Shown piece after piece: positions 24,321 through 32,772 of a stretch of 41,885 nucleotides of DNA (positions are counted from its first letter, which is position 1; each line of letters begins with the position of its first letter). Under the pieces are notes generated by a model. The model ran no database searches. It was not told where the DNA came from and saw only the letters and a list, made by a program, of their open reading frames with translations. The position numbers and the translations under genes were made by a program. Origin of the DNA: Ardenticatenaceae bacterium (GTDB lineage Bacteria; Chloroflexota; Anaerolineae; Promineifilales; Promineifilaceae). Location of the stretch: the NCBI GenBank assembly GCA_020634565.1, contig JACKBN010000023.1:1-41885 (forward strand), given 5' to 3'.

Positions 24321-24869
24321 TTATTGCAGGTTGTAGAGGCGCAGACATTCATCAAACAGGTGCTGCAAATCTGCCCCGACGATGGGGGGCTGCATTTGTT
24401 CGCTGCCTACCAGCACGGTGTAGAGCAGGCGCGCACTAGTTGCCGCGAGGGCGCTGTCTCCGGTTATTTCTGCGCACAATGATTGCACATAGGCTTGGCG
24501 ACGGCCGTCTACGCGTGCTTGTGTTTGGGCAACGGCCGTATCTTGCAGTGCCCAGACGCGCATCGCCACATCCGGGTCTTCTGGAAATTTGGTCGAAAAA
24601 TCCACGATGATGGCCAAAAGCTGATGCAGTTTCTCTTTGGCCGTGGGCAAGGCTGCCAGTTGGGAAATGATGTCCAGCGTTCCTTCGTGCTCGTAAAACG
24701 ATAAAAACTGCGTCTTGAACCCCTCGTAGCTACCAAAATGGTGATAGAAGGAGCCTTTTGTCATACCCAGAGATTGACATAATGCGTCGATGGTTAAGCC
24801 TTGAGGACCATCACGCCGTAGAATTTTTACGGCCGTTACATACCAATCTCGCTTTGTTTTTCTTGCCAT
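24321..24869 (-). CDS. TetR family transcriptional regulator
   Basis: A 182-residue TetR-type repressor. The N-terminal helix-turn-helix reads GLTIDALCQSLGMTKGSFYHHFGSYEGF at about 24-51, the canonical pattern. The C-terminal ligand domain is not diagnostic. ATG 24869 (MARKTKRD) is chosen; an ATG three codons earlier at 24878 with AAGG adjacent is also possible. Its promoter contains two ACCATACC half-sites, suggesting autoregulation together with the downstream DUF2867-like gene. Four exact ACGGCCGT sites lie in this operon's coding DNA at 24262, 24501, 24532 and 24829. Confidence 0.88.
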   Translation of the reverse strand: MARKTKRDWYVTAVKILRRDGPQGLTIDALCQSLGMTKGSFYHHFGSYEGFKTQFLSFYEHEGTLDIISQLAALPTAKEKLHQLLAIIVDFSTKFPEDPDVAMRVWALQDTAVAQTQARVDGRRQAYVQSLCAEITGDSALAATSARLLYTVLVGSEQMQPPIVGADLQHLFDECLRLYNLQ

Positions 24870-24873
24870 CAGA

Positions 24874-24935
24874 ACCATACCTTTTAGTATGTTTTGCTGC
24901 GCGAAACTGTACCACACCCTATGGTATGGTGTCAA
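24874..24935 (-). promoter_or_regulatory. Promoter and candidate TetR operator
   Basis: Minus strand: TTGACA (24935-24930), an 18-base spacer and TACAGT (24911-24906). The spacer contains a near-perfect dyad at 24914-24932 (ACACC...GGTGT). Its half-site ACCATACC recurs at 24874-24881, just before the start codon. This is a usual layout for an autoregulated tetR gene. Confidence 0.55.
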
Positions 24936-24941
24936 GCGGTT

Positions 24942-25006
24942 AAAAAAGCCACAGAGCACACAGAGGAAAAAGAGAAAATCTCTAAACCCTCTGTGTGCTC
25001 TGTGGC
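24942..25006 (-). terminator. Long hairpin terminator after the cyclase-family gene
   Basis: Perfect 19-base arms (24948-24966 and 24988-25006, built of CACAGAGCACACAGAGG). Read on the minus strand, the hairpin ends in TTTTTT. It sits eight bases after the stop of the gene at 25014. Confidence 0.85.
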
Positions 25007-25013
25007 CAAAAAA

Positions 25014-25889
25014 TTAATACACAGAACCGCGACCGCCCAGCCGTTCCACATGAACCGGGTCGTAGCAGTCGCCAAACTTAGTTTTAGGCATCTCTGCCTT
25101 TTTGGCCATCAATTCTTCATACTCGTCATCATCTACCATGGCCACGATGCGGGCAATGCTGGCTTCACCATCGACAAAGCGCCAGGGGAAACAGCCTACC
25201 TGCACGCGCCGGTTTACCAGTAGATCGATGTCGCCGCCCACGCATTCAGCATGGATGATGCCTTTGTCGAACATCCACAAATGCATCATCTGGTACATAT
25301 CTTTGGTGAAATAGTCTGCCAGCGATTTGCCGTATTTTTTCTGGAAGTGGGCATCGGCGTCTTCAGCCTGGGCTGGCATCCAGTCGCGAATTTTGGTGTT
25401 CATGGGATGATCCGCACTGCCGCAGTCCACGCCAATCCACTTAATCTTTTTGTCGATGCACCATTGGGCAAAGCGGGCGTCTGGGCCGGGATGCATGACC
25501 ATGTAGCGCACCTCATTGCCGTAGGGTTGGTCCCAGCCAAAGTGGTGGTAGCCAGTGTGGATGATGAGAATGTCACCTTCGCGCACTTCCACGCGCTCTT
25601 CGATCATGGCTGGTGTGTACACATCGTAATCGCCACAGATGTCGCTTAAATCGACGATAGCCGCGTCGCCAGCCAGAAAATCAAAATCGAGTGAGGCGAT
25701 GTCTTTGCCGGGGGTGTAGAAATGGATTTCGCCGTCCAGATGGGTGCCAATATGGTTGCTGTGGGTGACCACCTGGCCATTGGCGCCGTTGGGGGCAAGA
25801 CGCTTGAAATATTTCACTTGCAATGGTTCATAAGTCGGCCAGGGCGGGGTGCCAATGCCGAGGGGAATGGTGAGATCGATAAATTTCAC
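25014..25889 (-). CDS. Cyclase-family metal-dependent hydrolase (kynurenine formamidase-like fold)
   Basis: A 291-residue member of the cyclase family, which includes bacterial kynurenine formamidase and isatin hydrolase. The metal-binding motif HIGTHLDGEIHF at about 47-58 follows the family HxGTHxDxPxH pattern, with Glu in place of Pro. It is longer than KynB (about 210 residues), and the long form suggests another amide or lactam substrate. The start is GTG 25889 with AAGGAG seven bases upstream. There is no exact ACGGCCGT anywhere in the gene, unlike most of its neighbours. Confidence 0.85.
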   Translation of the reverse strand: MKFIDLTIPLGIGTPPWPTYEPLQVKYFKRLAPNGANGQVVTHSNHIGTHLDGEIHFYTPGKDIASLDFDFLAGDAAIVDLSDICGDYDVYTPAMIEERVEVREGDILIIHTGYHHFGWDQPYGNEVRYMVMHPGPDARFAQWCIDKKIKWIGVDCGSADHPMNTKIRDWMPAQAEDADAHFQKKYGKSLADYFTKDMYQMMHLWMFDKGIIHAECVGGDIDLLVNRRVQVGCFPWRFVDGEASIARIVAMVDDDEYEELMAKKAEMPKTKFGDCYDPVHVERLGGRGSVY

Positions 25890-26004
25890 AAGATTGCTCC
25901 TTTTGTCTATTTTGCTTGAATTGTACCAGAGGCGGCGTGCGTTTGAGGCAATTATAGTGCAGGTGGTCAGCGGATTTCTAGCAATTTTCTGTCAATAGCC
26001 ACGG

Positions 26005-26457
26005 CTAGAACATGTCGATGAAGCGGGAGGCAATGCCCAGCAGCACCAGATAACGCAGTGTCTTGCCAAACAACACCCAAAAGCTGAAGACGCCCAGATG
26101 CATGTGCAGTGCCCCCGCAACGGCCGTTAACGGATCACCAATAAACGGTACCCAGGAGAAAAAGAGGGCCACTGGTCCCCAGCGCTCATAAAATCTTTCT
26201 GCTCTGGCCCATGTTTTGGGATTGATCTTGATGTAACGGCCTAAGACAAAGTCGGTGCCTTTTTTGCCGAAGTAGTAGTTGAGGAGAGAGCCCGAGTAGC
26301 TACCAATCGTCGCGACCACAATGACAAGCCAGACGTTGTAGCCGAGTGGAGGCATGCCCAGCACAAAAAATTCCGAGGCCAGGGGCACCAGGGAGGCGGA
26401 TAAGAAGCTGATAATGAACAGCCCGAAGTAGCCCAGGCTAAAAAGAAAATCAAACAT
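26005..26457 (-). CDS. YqaA-like membrane protein (VTT/DedA-related)
   Basis: A 150-residue membrane protein. It has the SNARE-associated/VTT-type pattern: SLVPLASEFFVLG, then GSYSGSLLNYYFGKKG, a cytoplasmic amphipathic RAERFYERWGPVALFFSWVPFIGDP and a final membrane segment. The arrangement matches the short YqaA group, whose relatives in the DedA superfamily take part in membrane lipid handling. GAGG is four bases before ATG 26457. It lies 20 bp after the DAHP synthase gene on the same strand and is likely cotranscribed. Confidence 0.85.
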   Translation of the reverse strand: MFDFLFSLGYFGLFIISFLSASLVPLASEFFVLGMPPLGYNVWLVIVVATIGSYSGSLLNYYFGKKGTDFVLGRYIKINPKTWARAERFYERWGPVALFFSWVPFIGDPLTAVAGALHMHLGVFSFWVLFGKTLRYLVLLGIASRFIDMF

Positions 26458-26477
26458 TTAGCCTCAGCATACTTGAG

Positions 26478-27311
26478 TTATGTAAACTTCCGATTGAAAA
26501 CGGCCGTTAGTTTGCCAATCTCTGCCACAAAGTGAGGCAAGGCAGTCAAGGGCAGCGATTGATCGCCGTCAGAGAGCGCCCGAGCCGGATCAGGGTGGAA
26601 TTCCACCAGCAAACCATCGGCACCGGCGGCGATGGCCGCCCGAGCGGCGGGTAGCACCAGGTCGGCGCGGCCGGTGGCGTGGCTGGGGTCAGCAATGACA
26701 GGATACGGGCTGCGCTGCTTGACCAGAGCGATGCCGTTGGTGTCCAGCGTGTTGCGCGTAGCGGTCTCAAAGGTGCGGATGCCGCGCTCGCACAAAATAA
26801 TGTTGGTGTTGCCCCGACTGCTAATATGCTCGGCCGCTTTAAGCCACTCGTCGATAGTTGACATAAAGCCTCGTTTGAGCATCACCGGTTTGTCTAATTC
26901 GCCTACGGCCCAAAGCAGGGGGTAATGCTGCATGTTGCGGCTGCCTAACTGGATAATGTCGGCGAATTTTGCTACCAGCGGCACATGCTCAACCGCCAGC
27001 GCCTCGGTGATGACCAGCAAGCCAAACTCATCGGCCACGTCGCGCAGAATTTCCAGCCCTTGTTCGCCCAGTCCCTGGAAGCTGTCGGGCGAGGTGCGGG
27101 GCTTGAATGCGCCGCCGCGCAGCACGCGCCCGCCAACACGGGCCACAGCTTCGGCTGCGGCGCGGGTTTGGGCGTAACTTTCCACTGAGCAGGGGCCAGC
27201 CATCAGGACAACATCGCTGCTACCCACCGCAAAATCAGACGTAATGGAGACAGGATTGGTGGTAACAACGGCCGTATTTGTGGTATTGTGCAAATCAGAC
27301 AGAGTTTTCAC
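26478..27311 (-). CDS. aroF: 3-deoxy-7-phosphoheptulonate synthase (type I-beta)
   Basis: A 277-residue DAHP synthase, the first enzyme of the shikimate pathway, joining PEP and erythrose 4-phosphate. Motifs: MAGPCSVES, RGGAFKPRTSP, LGSRNMQ, LLKRG-like MLKRGFMST, and IADPSHATGR with the late EFHPDP, which together bind substrate and metal. There is no ACT or chorismate mutase domain, so feedback control by a fused domain is absent. GTG 27311 is chosen, with AAGGA five bases upstream; a TTG at 27365 lacks such a signal. Together with trpF and trpB, it gives the window three dispersed aromatic-synthesis genes. The symbol is approximate. Confidence 0.92.
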   Translation of the reverse strand: MKTLSDLHNTTNTAVVTTNPVSITSDFAVGSSDVVLMAGPCSVESYAQTRAAAEAVARVGGRVLRGGAFKPRTSPDSFQGLGEQGLEILRDVADEFGLLVITEALAVEHVPLVAKFADIIQLGSRNMQHYPLLWAVGELDKPVMLKRGFMSTIDEWLKAAEHISSRGNTNIILCERGIRTFETATRNTLDTNGIALVKQRSPYPVIADPSHATGRADLVLPAARAAIAAGADGLLVEFHPDPARALSDGDQSLPLTALPHFVAEIGKLTAVFNRKFT

Positions 27312-27566
27312 TAGGTTCCTTATCGAAATCGAAGCAGTGCTTTGGTGGCACTGGCAAACTTTCAAAATATTTTGAACGAATTATACTCAATTTTGCAGAG
27401 GAGCGTCAATTCTCACAGCGGCCGTTTATTCAGTTCCTCATCCTGGTTGACAAAAGAGGGCAAATCGGTCTTTAATACCGGTTGATTTCCCTGAAATTTG
27501 TTTATTTTGTTTACATAATAGTATAGGAACGGCCGTTGCTGTTTCCAAAATGATGGAGGATTTTCA

Positions 27567-28145
27567 ATGAGTCGGAATACAAAGATTGTTATCGGCATCA
27601 TCGCCGGTATTTTAGGCGTCTGCTGTATTATCGCAATTGTGGCGGTTCTGGTACTGCCCCGCGTGTTTGAGAATTTTGCTGGTGGCCTCGACAATCCTGC
27701 CGAAGCGGCCGAAGTGGCGAACGAAATTGTAGACTACGATTTGCCCTCTGGCTACGAAGAGCAGGGCGTCATGAATTTTCTGGGCTTCCGCATGGTATTT
27801 ATCAATGGAACGGGTGAACAATCCATGATCATGTTGGCTGAATTCCCCTCGTCGTTGGCGGGAGATGAGGAGCAAATGCAGCAGCAGATGCGTGATGCCT
27901 TTTCTAACCAAACTGGGTCGCAAAACGTAAACATGGAGTTTGTGGGCAGCGAAGATATTACGATCAATGGCCAGGAAGTTGCTTTGGGAACCTACGAAGG
28001 CTCTGATGAGCAAGGAACGCGCTTCCGGCAGCTTTTGGCCGTCTTTGAAGCCAAGAGCGGCAGCCCCGGCATGCTGATGGTCTTTGGTCATCAGGATAGT
28101 TGGGATGAAGATGGAATCGGCCGTTTCCTCGATTCTCTAGAGTAA
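27567..28145 (+). CDS. Small membrane-anchored protein, unknown function
   Basis: A 192-residue protein with an N-terminal membrane segment (about 7-30, with two adjacent Cys inside) and an extracellular domain of about 160 residues. The domain is rich in Glu, Gln and Met (EEQMQQQMRDAF) and ends with DGIGRFLDSLE. No family is recognised. GGAGG is nine to ten bases before ATG 27567. An ACGGCCGT site lies in the leader at 27529. The gene stands alone, with an inverted repeat behind it. Confidence 0.65.
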   Translation: MSRNTKIVIGIIAGILGVCCIIAIVAVLVLPRVFENFAGGLDNPAEAAEVANEIVDYDLPSGYEEQGVMNFLGFRMVFINGTGEQSMIMLAEFPSSLAGDEEQMQQQMRDAFSNQTGSQNVNMEFVGSEDITINGQEVALGTYEGSDEQGTRFRQLLAVFEAKSGSPGMLMVFGHQDSWDEDGIGRFLDSLE

Positions 28146-28153
28146 GTAAACTT

Positions 28154-28208
28154 ATTTCCCCGGAAACTGTTTTGGCGACGTGAGTTTAATGGCGGTTTCC
28201 GGGGAAAT
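28154..28208. repeat. Inverted repeat with TTTCCCCGGAAA core
   Basis: Perfect 14-base arms (28154-28167 and 28195-28208) with a 27-base centre, between convergent genes. The size and core match the repeat at 20928-20983. Confidence 0.65.
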
Positions 28209-28220
28209 TGGACTCTCTTT

Positions 28221-28877
28221 CTACCATTTGTTTCCCCAACTTTCCCAGGATGTTACCTCAACGGCGGGGACGCGCTTGGCTGGCTGGAAGTCTTCTCCGG
28301 TGTAGTAAGCCACGGGCAGCAGCGCGGCTTGCGTAATGTGACTGGGAATCCCCAAAATGTCAGCAATATCTTGCTCATAGCGCAGGTGCAGAGTGGTCCA
28401 GGCCGCACCCAGTCCACGTGCACGCAGGGCAAACATAAACGACCAGGCTGCTGGCAAAATAGAGCCATACAAACCGGCCTGAGCCATCGGCCCGGCATTT
28501 TCCACCCGTCCCTCAATGCAGGGAATGACCATCACCGGTACTTTATGCATATTTTGGGCCAGATAAACGGCCGATTTCACCACGCGGCTTTGTTGTTCTG
28601 GATCATGTTCTCGGCTGCCCTGGCTTTCAGTCTGCTCCTGATTTGAGCGGGCATAGATGAAAAAGGATTGCTTGTACAGCTCACCAATTTGGGCTTTTTT
28701 CTCCGCGTCAGTCACAATCATGAAGTGCCAGCCCTGCGAATTGCTACCTGTGGGCGCCTGGATGGCAATCTCCAGGCACTCCTCGATAATTTCGGGCGGC
28801 ACGGGCCGATCCAGATCGAGCCGTTTGCGTACGGAGCGGGTGGTGGTTAATAATTTGTCTACGGTAGCGAGGTCCAT
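28221..28877 (-). CDS. Nitroreductase family protein
   Basis: A 218-residue flavin-dependent nitroreductase-fold protein. The N-terminal TTRSVRKRLD and QAPTGSNSQGWHFMIV are FMN-binding regions, and the C-terminal GLGAAWTTL and LLPVAYY are also typical. Such enzymes use NAD(P)H to reduce nitro compounds, quinones or other small acceptors; the natural substrate is unknown. AGGAGA lies nine bases before ATG 28877. It is convergent with the gene at 27567. Confidence 0.9.
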   Translation of the reverse strand: MDLATVDKLLTTTRSVRKRLDLDRPVPPEIIEECLEIAIQAPTGSNSQGWHFMIVTDAEKKAQIGELYKQSFFIYARSNQEQTESQGSREHDPEQQSRVVKSAVYLAQNMHKVPVMVIPCIEGRVENAGPMAQAGLYGSILPAAWSFMFALRARGLGAAWTTLHLRYEQDIADILGIPSHITQAALLPVAYYTGEDFQPAKRVPAVEVTSWESWGNKW

Positions 28878-28921
28878 ATGATCTTCTCCTAGCAGGTGTT
28901 TGGGGGTATTCGTTTTCAGGT

Positions 28922-28988
28922 TTTCAAGTGTTCAAGTGAGGCAGGCTTGAGCACTTGAATACTTAAAAACTTGTTCACTTGTAAACTT
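28922..28988. repeat. Cluster of CAAGTG/CACTTG units
   Basis: TTCAAGTG occurs twice (28923-28938). It is answered by CACTTGAA at 28952-28959 and further ACTTG units to 28985, giving an imperfect palindromic cluster between divergent genes. Confidence 0.45.
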
Positions 28989-29052
28989 ATTGTGACACAA
29001 CGAGCGCGCACGGCAACTTTATGACGAATTTGGCTAAATCGCCCTAGGCTGT

Positions 29053-29091
29053 TGACCAAGATTATTGGTCATGGGGATTTGCCCGTATAAT
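29053..29091 (+). promoter_or_regulatory. Dyad and -10 element upstream of the polysaccharide cluster
   Basis: A perfect dyad TGACCAA-5-TTGGTCA (29053-29071) lies 14 bases before a consensus TATAAT (29086-29091), placing it over the -35 region. This is the usual position of a repressor operator or activator site. No strong -35 hexamer is present. Confidence 0.5.
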
Positions 29092-29124
29092 TCAGACTAA
29101 AAATTCCAAACACTCAAAACATCT

Positions 29125-30615
29125 ATGTCGCAAACTGACACAAGCAATATCGCCAGTCGTACCATTAATAGTTCGCTGTACAGTCTGGCAGCAACGGCCG
29201 TTACACTTACGTTGGGCCTCCTACGTTTTATCTTACTGCTCCTGTTTCTACTTCCTGCAGATTTTGGCGTAGTGACCCAGGCGATGTTTTTTGTGGCGCT
29301 AGCAGCTCAACTGCGCTTACCAGGGCTGGATCTGGCTGTCATCCAGCGTCAGGAAGTAGATGAATCTGTACGCCGGACCTATTTTTCAATGAAAATGGGT
29401 TTTCTGCTTCTGAGTGTGCTGCTGGTAGCTGCTGTTGCGCCTTATCTTGGACGCATCTATGCGACCATGCCGCTCTTGACGGTTATTTTACTGGCGTTGT
29501 TGGGTACAGAAATTATCAAGGGGCTCAATGGCATTCAAGAGGCACTGTTGCGTCGCGAATTGGCGTTTAAGCAAATTGCAGTGGCTGACATTGTAAGCGC
29601 CATTGTCATGACTATTGTGACACCCTATATGGCATGGCGGGGCTATGGTGCCTGGAGTTTGGTGGCGGAAGCTCTGGTAGGGCAGCTCGGTCGTGGAATC
29701 ATTGTATGGTTTTTTGCCAGGATGTGGTGGCCCAAGCCCGGCTGGAATCGGGCGATTGCGACCGATTTATGGCAGTTTAGCAGTAAATTGTGGGGCAACT
29801 CTACGCTCAGCTTTGTTACCGACCGGTTTGATGATTTTTGGATTGGTGGGGCGCTGGGAGCGCAATCTTTAGGCTATTATTCTCGGGCATATGAAGCGGC
29901 GCGCTATCCTCGGCGTGTTGTGGCTACGCCGCTTGTCACGGTTTTTTATTCCACCTATGCACGCTTGCAGGACGATAAGCCGCGTTTGTCGCAATCATTT
30001 TTTCGCTTGAGCAGCTTAATGGTGCGGGCGAGCTTTGGTTTTTCGCTCATTTTTATTTTATTGGCTCCCGAATTTATCTCGCTATTGGACGAGACGTGGC
30101 AGCCTATGCTGGTAACTTTTCAGTTGATGATTGTTTATACGCTGCTTGATCCGCTGGCAGTAGGAGCGGGAGACTTGCTTATAGCCATTGGGCGCCCTGA
30201 TTTGCCGTTCCGCACCAGAATCTTCCAGGTGCTAGTTTTTATCCCAATGGTTATTTTGCTGGGGTCCCGGTATGGCATTGTGGGCGTGGCTTTGGCGGCC
30301 GACTTGATGGTTGGTTTGGGTGCTTTCATTTTGTTTAAGCTTACGCATCGGTTTGTGGATTACTCGGCGCGCTGTCTGTGGGGGTGGCCAACGGCGGCGC
30401 TTGGTGTGGCAACGGCCGTTGTTTTGGGGATGAATCCGATTTGGGTATCATTATCAACCTGGCTGGCTCTCCTTGGTAAGTTCGGACTCATTTGCCTGAT
30501 TTATGGGGGGATTTTGTTTTTTGTAGAAAAAGAGGAAATTGTGCGTAGTTATCGGGTGGTATGGCAGCAGATACGGCCGTTCCTTACCACCGCTCGGTCA
30601 AAATTGAAGCGTTAG
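29125..30615 (+). CDS. Polysaccharide flippase (MOP/Wzx-like)
   Basis: A 496-residue protein with about 12-14 membrane segments. It belongs to the oligosaccharide flippase/polysaccharide export family, which moves lipid-linked oligosaccharides across the cytoplasmic membrane. The family pattern DRFDDFWIGGALGAQSLGYYSRAYEAARYP lies mid-protein. It heads a plus-strand cluster of glycan genes. No good Shine-Dalgarno precedes ATG 29125. Exact ACGGCCGT sites lie at 29194, 30412 and 30573. Confidence 0.88.
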   Translation: MSQTDTSNIASRTINSSLYSLAATAVTLTLGLLRFILLLLFLLPADFGVVTQAMFFVALAAQLRLPGLDLAVIQRQEVDESVRRTYFSMKMGFLLLSVLLVAAVAPYLGRIYATMPLLTVILLALLGTEIIKGLNGIQEALLRRELAFKQIAVADIVSAIVMTIVTPYMAWRGYGAWSLVAEALVGQLGRGIIVWFFARMWWPKPGWNRAIATDLWQFSSKLWGNSTLSFVTDRFDDFWIGGALGAQSLGYYSRAYEAARYPRRVVATPLVTVFYSTYARLQDDKPRLSQSFFRLSSLMVRASFGFSLIFILLAPEFISLLDETWQPMLVTFQLMIVYTLLDPLAVGAGDLLIAIGRPDLPFRTRIFQVLVFIPMVILLGSRYGIVGVALAADLMVGLGAFILFKLTHRFVDYSARCLWGWPTAALGVATAVVLGMNPIWVSLSTWLALLGKFGLICLIYGGILFFVEKEEIVRSYRVVWQQIRPFLTTARSKLKR

Positions 30616-30622
30616 GAAAGCC

Positions 30623-31807
30623 ATGCAAATTGCATTTACCTCAAGACGGCCGTTTCACGATGGCCCACTCAAAAGCCCTCTGCCAGAAAATGATCAGGTT
30701 AATATGGCTTACATGATGGGCGCTGACTATTTCAGCTTTTTTACCCTGAAAAAGATGTCACTTTCTCAGCTTCAGGCCAAACTCCAACCCTATGATCTTG
30801 TTTTTATTCCGCTCGATGTGCGAGACATGGAAACAGTAAAGCTCATTGTGGCGGGATGTAACGGCCGTTACGTAATCTACAGCGAAGGGGGCATCGCCGA
30901 TTATCAAATGCTGTCGCCTGCGGATCAATTTACTTACTTGCAAATGATCCGTGAAGCGCGCGCTGTTTTTCTCTATTGGGAAAAATACATCTCCTTCTTC
31001 CAAACTATCACGGACAATCCCGTTTTTTACCTGCCGTATCCATTTTTTGCGAGTTTCGTAGAGCCATTTCATATTCCCTTCGATGAACGCCCTAAGCGTC
31101 TTTCCTTGCCTAGTGGATTAACCGGTAGTTCCCGAAATGGTCTATGCTCTGTTATGGCCGCTCGCCAACTGCTCAGCGAGGATCTTTACAGCGAAGTTGA
31201 TTGTTGGCTGGCTTCAGATAACTTCAGACAAGATGCAGAATCGGTTTATGAAATTTTGACAGACACTCCCCTGCAAGCAGAATGGCCCAAGACGGGGATG
31301 AACTTGCGAAAGTGGTTGCTAAAATTACCGATAGATCACCGTTCTTTGATGAAAGTGCGGAGTAAGCTGAATGCCAATATCATCCCGGATGCTGTTTCCG
31401 AGTCCAAAACACCTACGATACAGCAGGGGGCGATCACGATGTTAAGGCGACACAATTGGCCTGCTTACCTTAAGCGGCTAGGGCATAATCGGTTGGTGGT
31501 AGATTTAAACAATCGACCCACTGTGGGCCGAAATGCTCTCGATTGTGCTGCTTTATCTATTCCCTGTATTTCCACCACTTACTCTGATCTTCAGGTGAAA
31601 CTGTTTCCCCAAATCACATTGGAAGATAGCTGGAATATTCCCCAGGTTGTGGCGTACGGCCGTCAACTGCAAGACGATGGCTTCTACAATGAAGTTACCC
31701 AGGAAGCCGCCCACCGCCTCAAGGAATTCTTGCCAGAGCGCTTCAAGGTGCGTTTTGATCAAATCCGGGCGGAGCATCCTGAAATCTGGATGTCAAGGGG
31801 TGAATAA
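30623..31807 (+). CDS. Glycosyltransferase-like protein of a polysaccharide cluster
   Basis: A 394-residue soluble protein seven bases after the flippase, with AGGAAAGCC before the ATG. The C-terminal half (VVDLNNRPTVGRNALDCAALSIPCIST) recalls the donor-sugar end of GT-B glycosyltransferases, where a conserved acidic/NALD segment precedes a hydrophobic IPCI strand. The N-terminal half has no clear motif. I treat the transferase assignment as tentative. It overlaps the next gene by one base (TAATG). NGR is encoded by the perfect 14-base palindrome GTAACGGCCGTTAC around 30861. Confidence 0.55.
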   Translation: MQIAFTSRRPFHDGPLKSPLPENDQVNMAYMMGADYFSFFTLKKMSLSQLQAKLQPYDLVFIPLDVRDMETVKLIVAGCNGRYVIYSEGGIADYQMLSPADQFTYLQMIREARAVFLYWEKYISFFQTITDNPVFYLPYPFFASFVEPFHIPFDERPKRLSLPSGLTGSSRNGLCSVMAARQLLSEDLYSEVDCWLASDNFRQDAESVYEILTDTPLQAEWPKTGMNLRKWLLKLPIDHRSLMKVRSKLNANIIPDAVSESKTPTIQQGAITMLRRHNWPAYLKRLGHNRLVVDLNNRPTVGRNALDCAALSIPCISTTYSDLQVKLFPQITLEDSWNIPQVVAYGRQLQDDGFYNEVTQEAAHRLKEFLPERFKVRFDQIRAEHPEIWMSRGE

Positions 31808-32772
31808 TGGAAACCGTTGCCTGTAATCTTTGTGGATATACTTCCTTTCGTCCCGTTTATCAAGTCAAAGATACAAATTATGGCCAGGCAGGCACTTTCT
31901 CTCTGGTTACCTGCGAAAGATGTGGCCTTGTATATCTGAATCCTCGACCGACCACTCAAGAGATAGGCAATTATTATCCGGCAGATCAGTATCATCCTTT
32001 TCGAGCACTCCAAAAAACGCAGGCTATTAAGCCATCAGACATGCAGCAGAAACGAGCCGACAAAATCTCCCAACTGGTAAATAATCATGAAAAACGGCCG
32101 ATTTTAGATGTTGGATGTGGCAGCGGCTTGTTTCTCCTGGCAATGGAACAGCGCGGGTGGGAGGTATTTGGCGTTGAACCAAGTGACCATGCTTCCAATT
32201 TTGCCCGGACAACACTCAATCTACCCGTGTTGACAGGCGACATTTTTGCCGCTCAGCCGGGAACTACATTTGATGTAATTACCTTTTGGGATGTGCTAGA
32301 ACACACTCACTCTCCCCGCGCGGTTCTCCAAGAAGCGCATCGCTTGCTCAACCCAAATGGATTACTGGCTATTAATGTTCCAAACTGGGCCAGCTGGGAA
32401 CGAAAGATATTTAGAGATAAATGGATCGCCATTGATGCGCCACGACACCTTTACCACTTTTCCCCGAGTACGCTCAGCCAATTGTTGCAAAGCTGTGGCT
32501 TTAGCGTGATGGAAATGCGCTCACAAACTCCGGTTATGAATCCCGCTAGTAATCTTTTGCGAGCCTTAGGCGCTTTAGCCAGAAGCGCAAAACACACAAA
32601 AAACAAAGGCCAAAGCACGTCACAACGAGCAACTCCTACTATCTCTCCATCACCAATCAAAAGATGGTTCATCCGAGCAACCGATATCATCCTAAGCATT
32701 CCAAACTTAATAGCCAATGCCGTTGGACAAGGTGGCAGTATTACTGTTTATGCCCGAAAAAGCGATAAATAA
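31807..32772 (+). CDS. SAM-dependent methyltransferase with N-terminal zinc ribbon
   Basis: A 321-residue class I methyltransferase. The N-terminus has two Cys pairs (CNLCG at 5-9, CERCG at about 37-41), forming a zinc ribbon. The SAM-binding LDVGCGSGLFLL is near 98-109, and FWDVLEHTHSP follows as the acidic motif. This zinc-ribbon form is common among sugar or lipid methyltransferases in glycan clusters. It ends in a basic region and an amphipathic stretch. No exact ACGGCCGT; one ACGGCCGA at 32093. Confidence 0.85.
   Translation: METVACNLCGYTSFRPVYQVKDTNYGQAGTFSLVTCERCGLVYLNPRPTTQEIGNYYPADQYHPFRALQKTQAIKPSDMQQKRADKISQLVNNHEKRPILDVGCGSGLFLLAMEQRGWEVFGVEPSDHASNFARTTLNLPVLTGDIFAAQPGTTFDVITFWDVLEHTHSPRAVLQEAHRLLNPNGLLAINVPNWASWERKIFRDKWIAIDAPRHLYHFSPSTLSQLLQSCGFSVMEMRSQTPVMNPASNLLRALGALARSAKHTKNKGQSTSQRATPTISPSPIKRWFIRATDIILSIPNLIANAVGQGGSITVYARKSDK

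Noticed and set aside
23367..24869. An arsenic resistance operon with the TetR gene as regulator
   Set aside because: The TetR and DUF2867-like genes are on the opposite strand, converge on arsC, and no exporter or ArsR is present.
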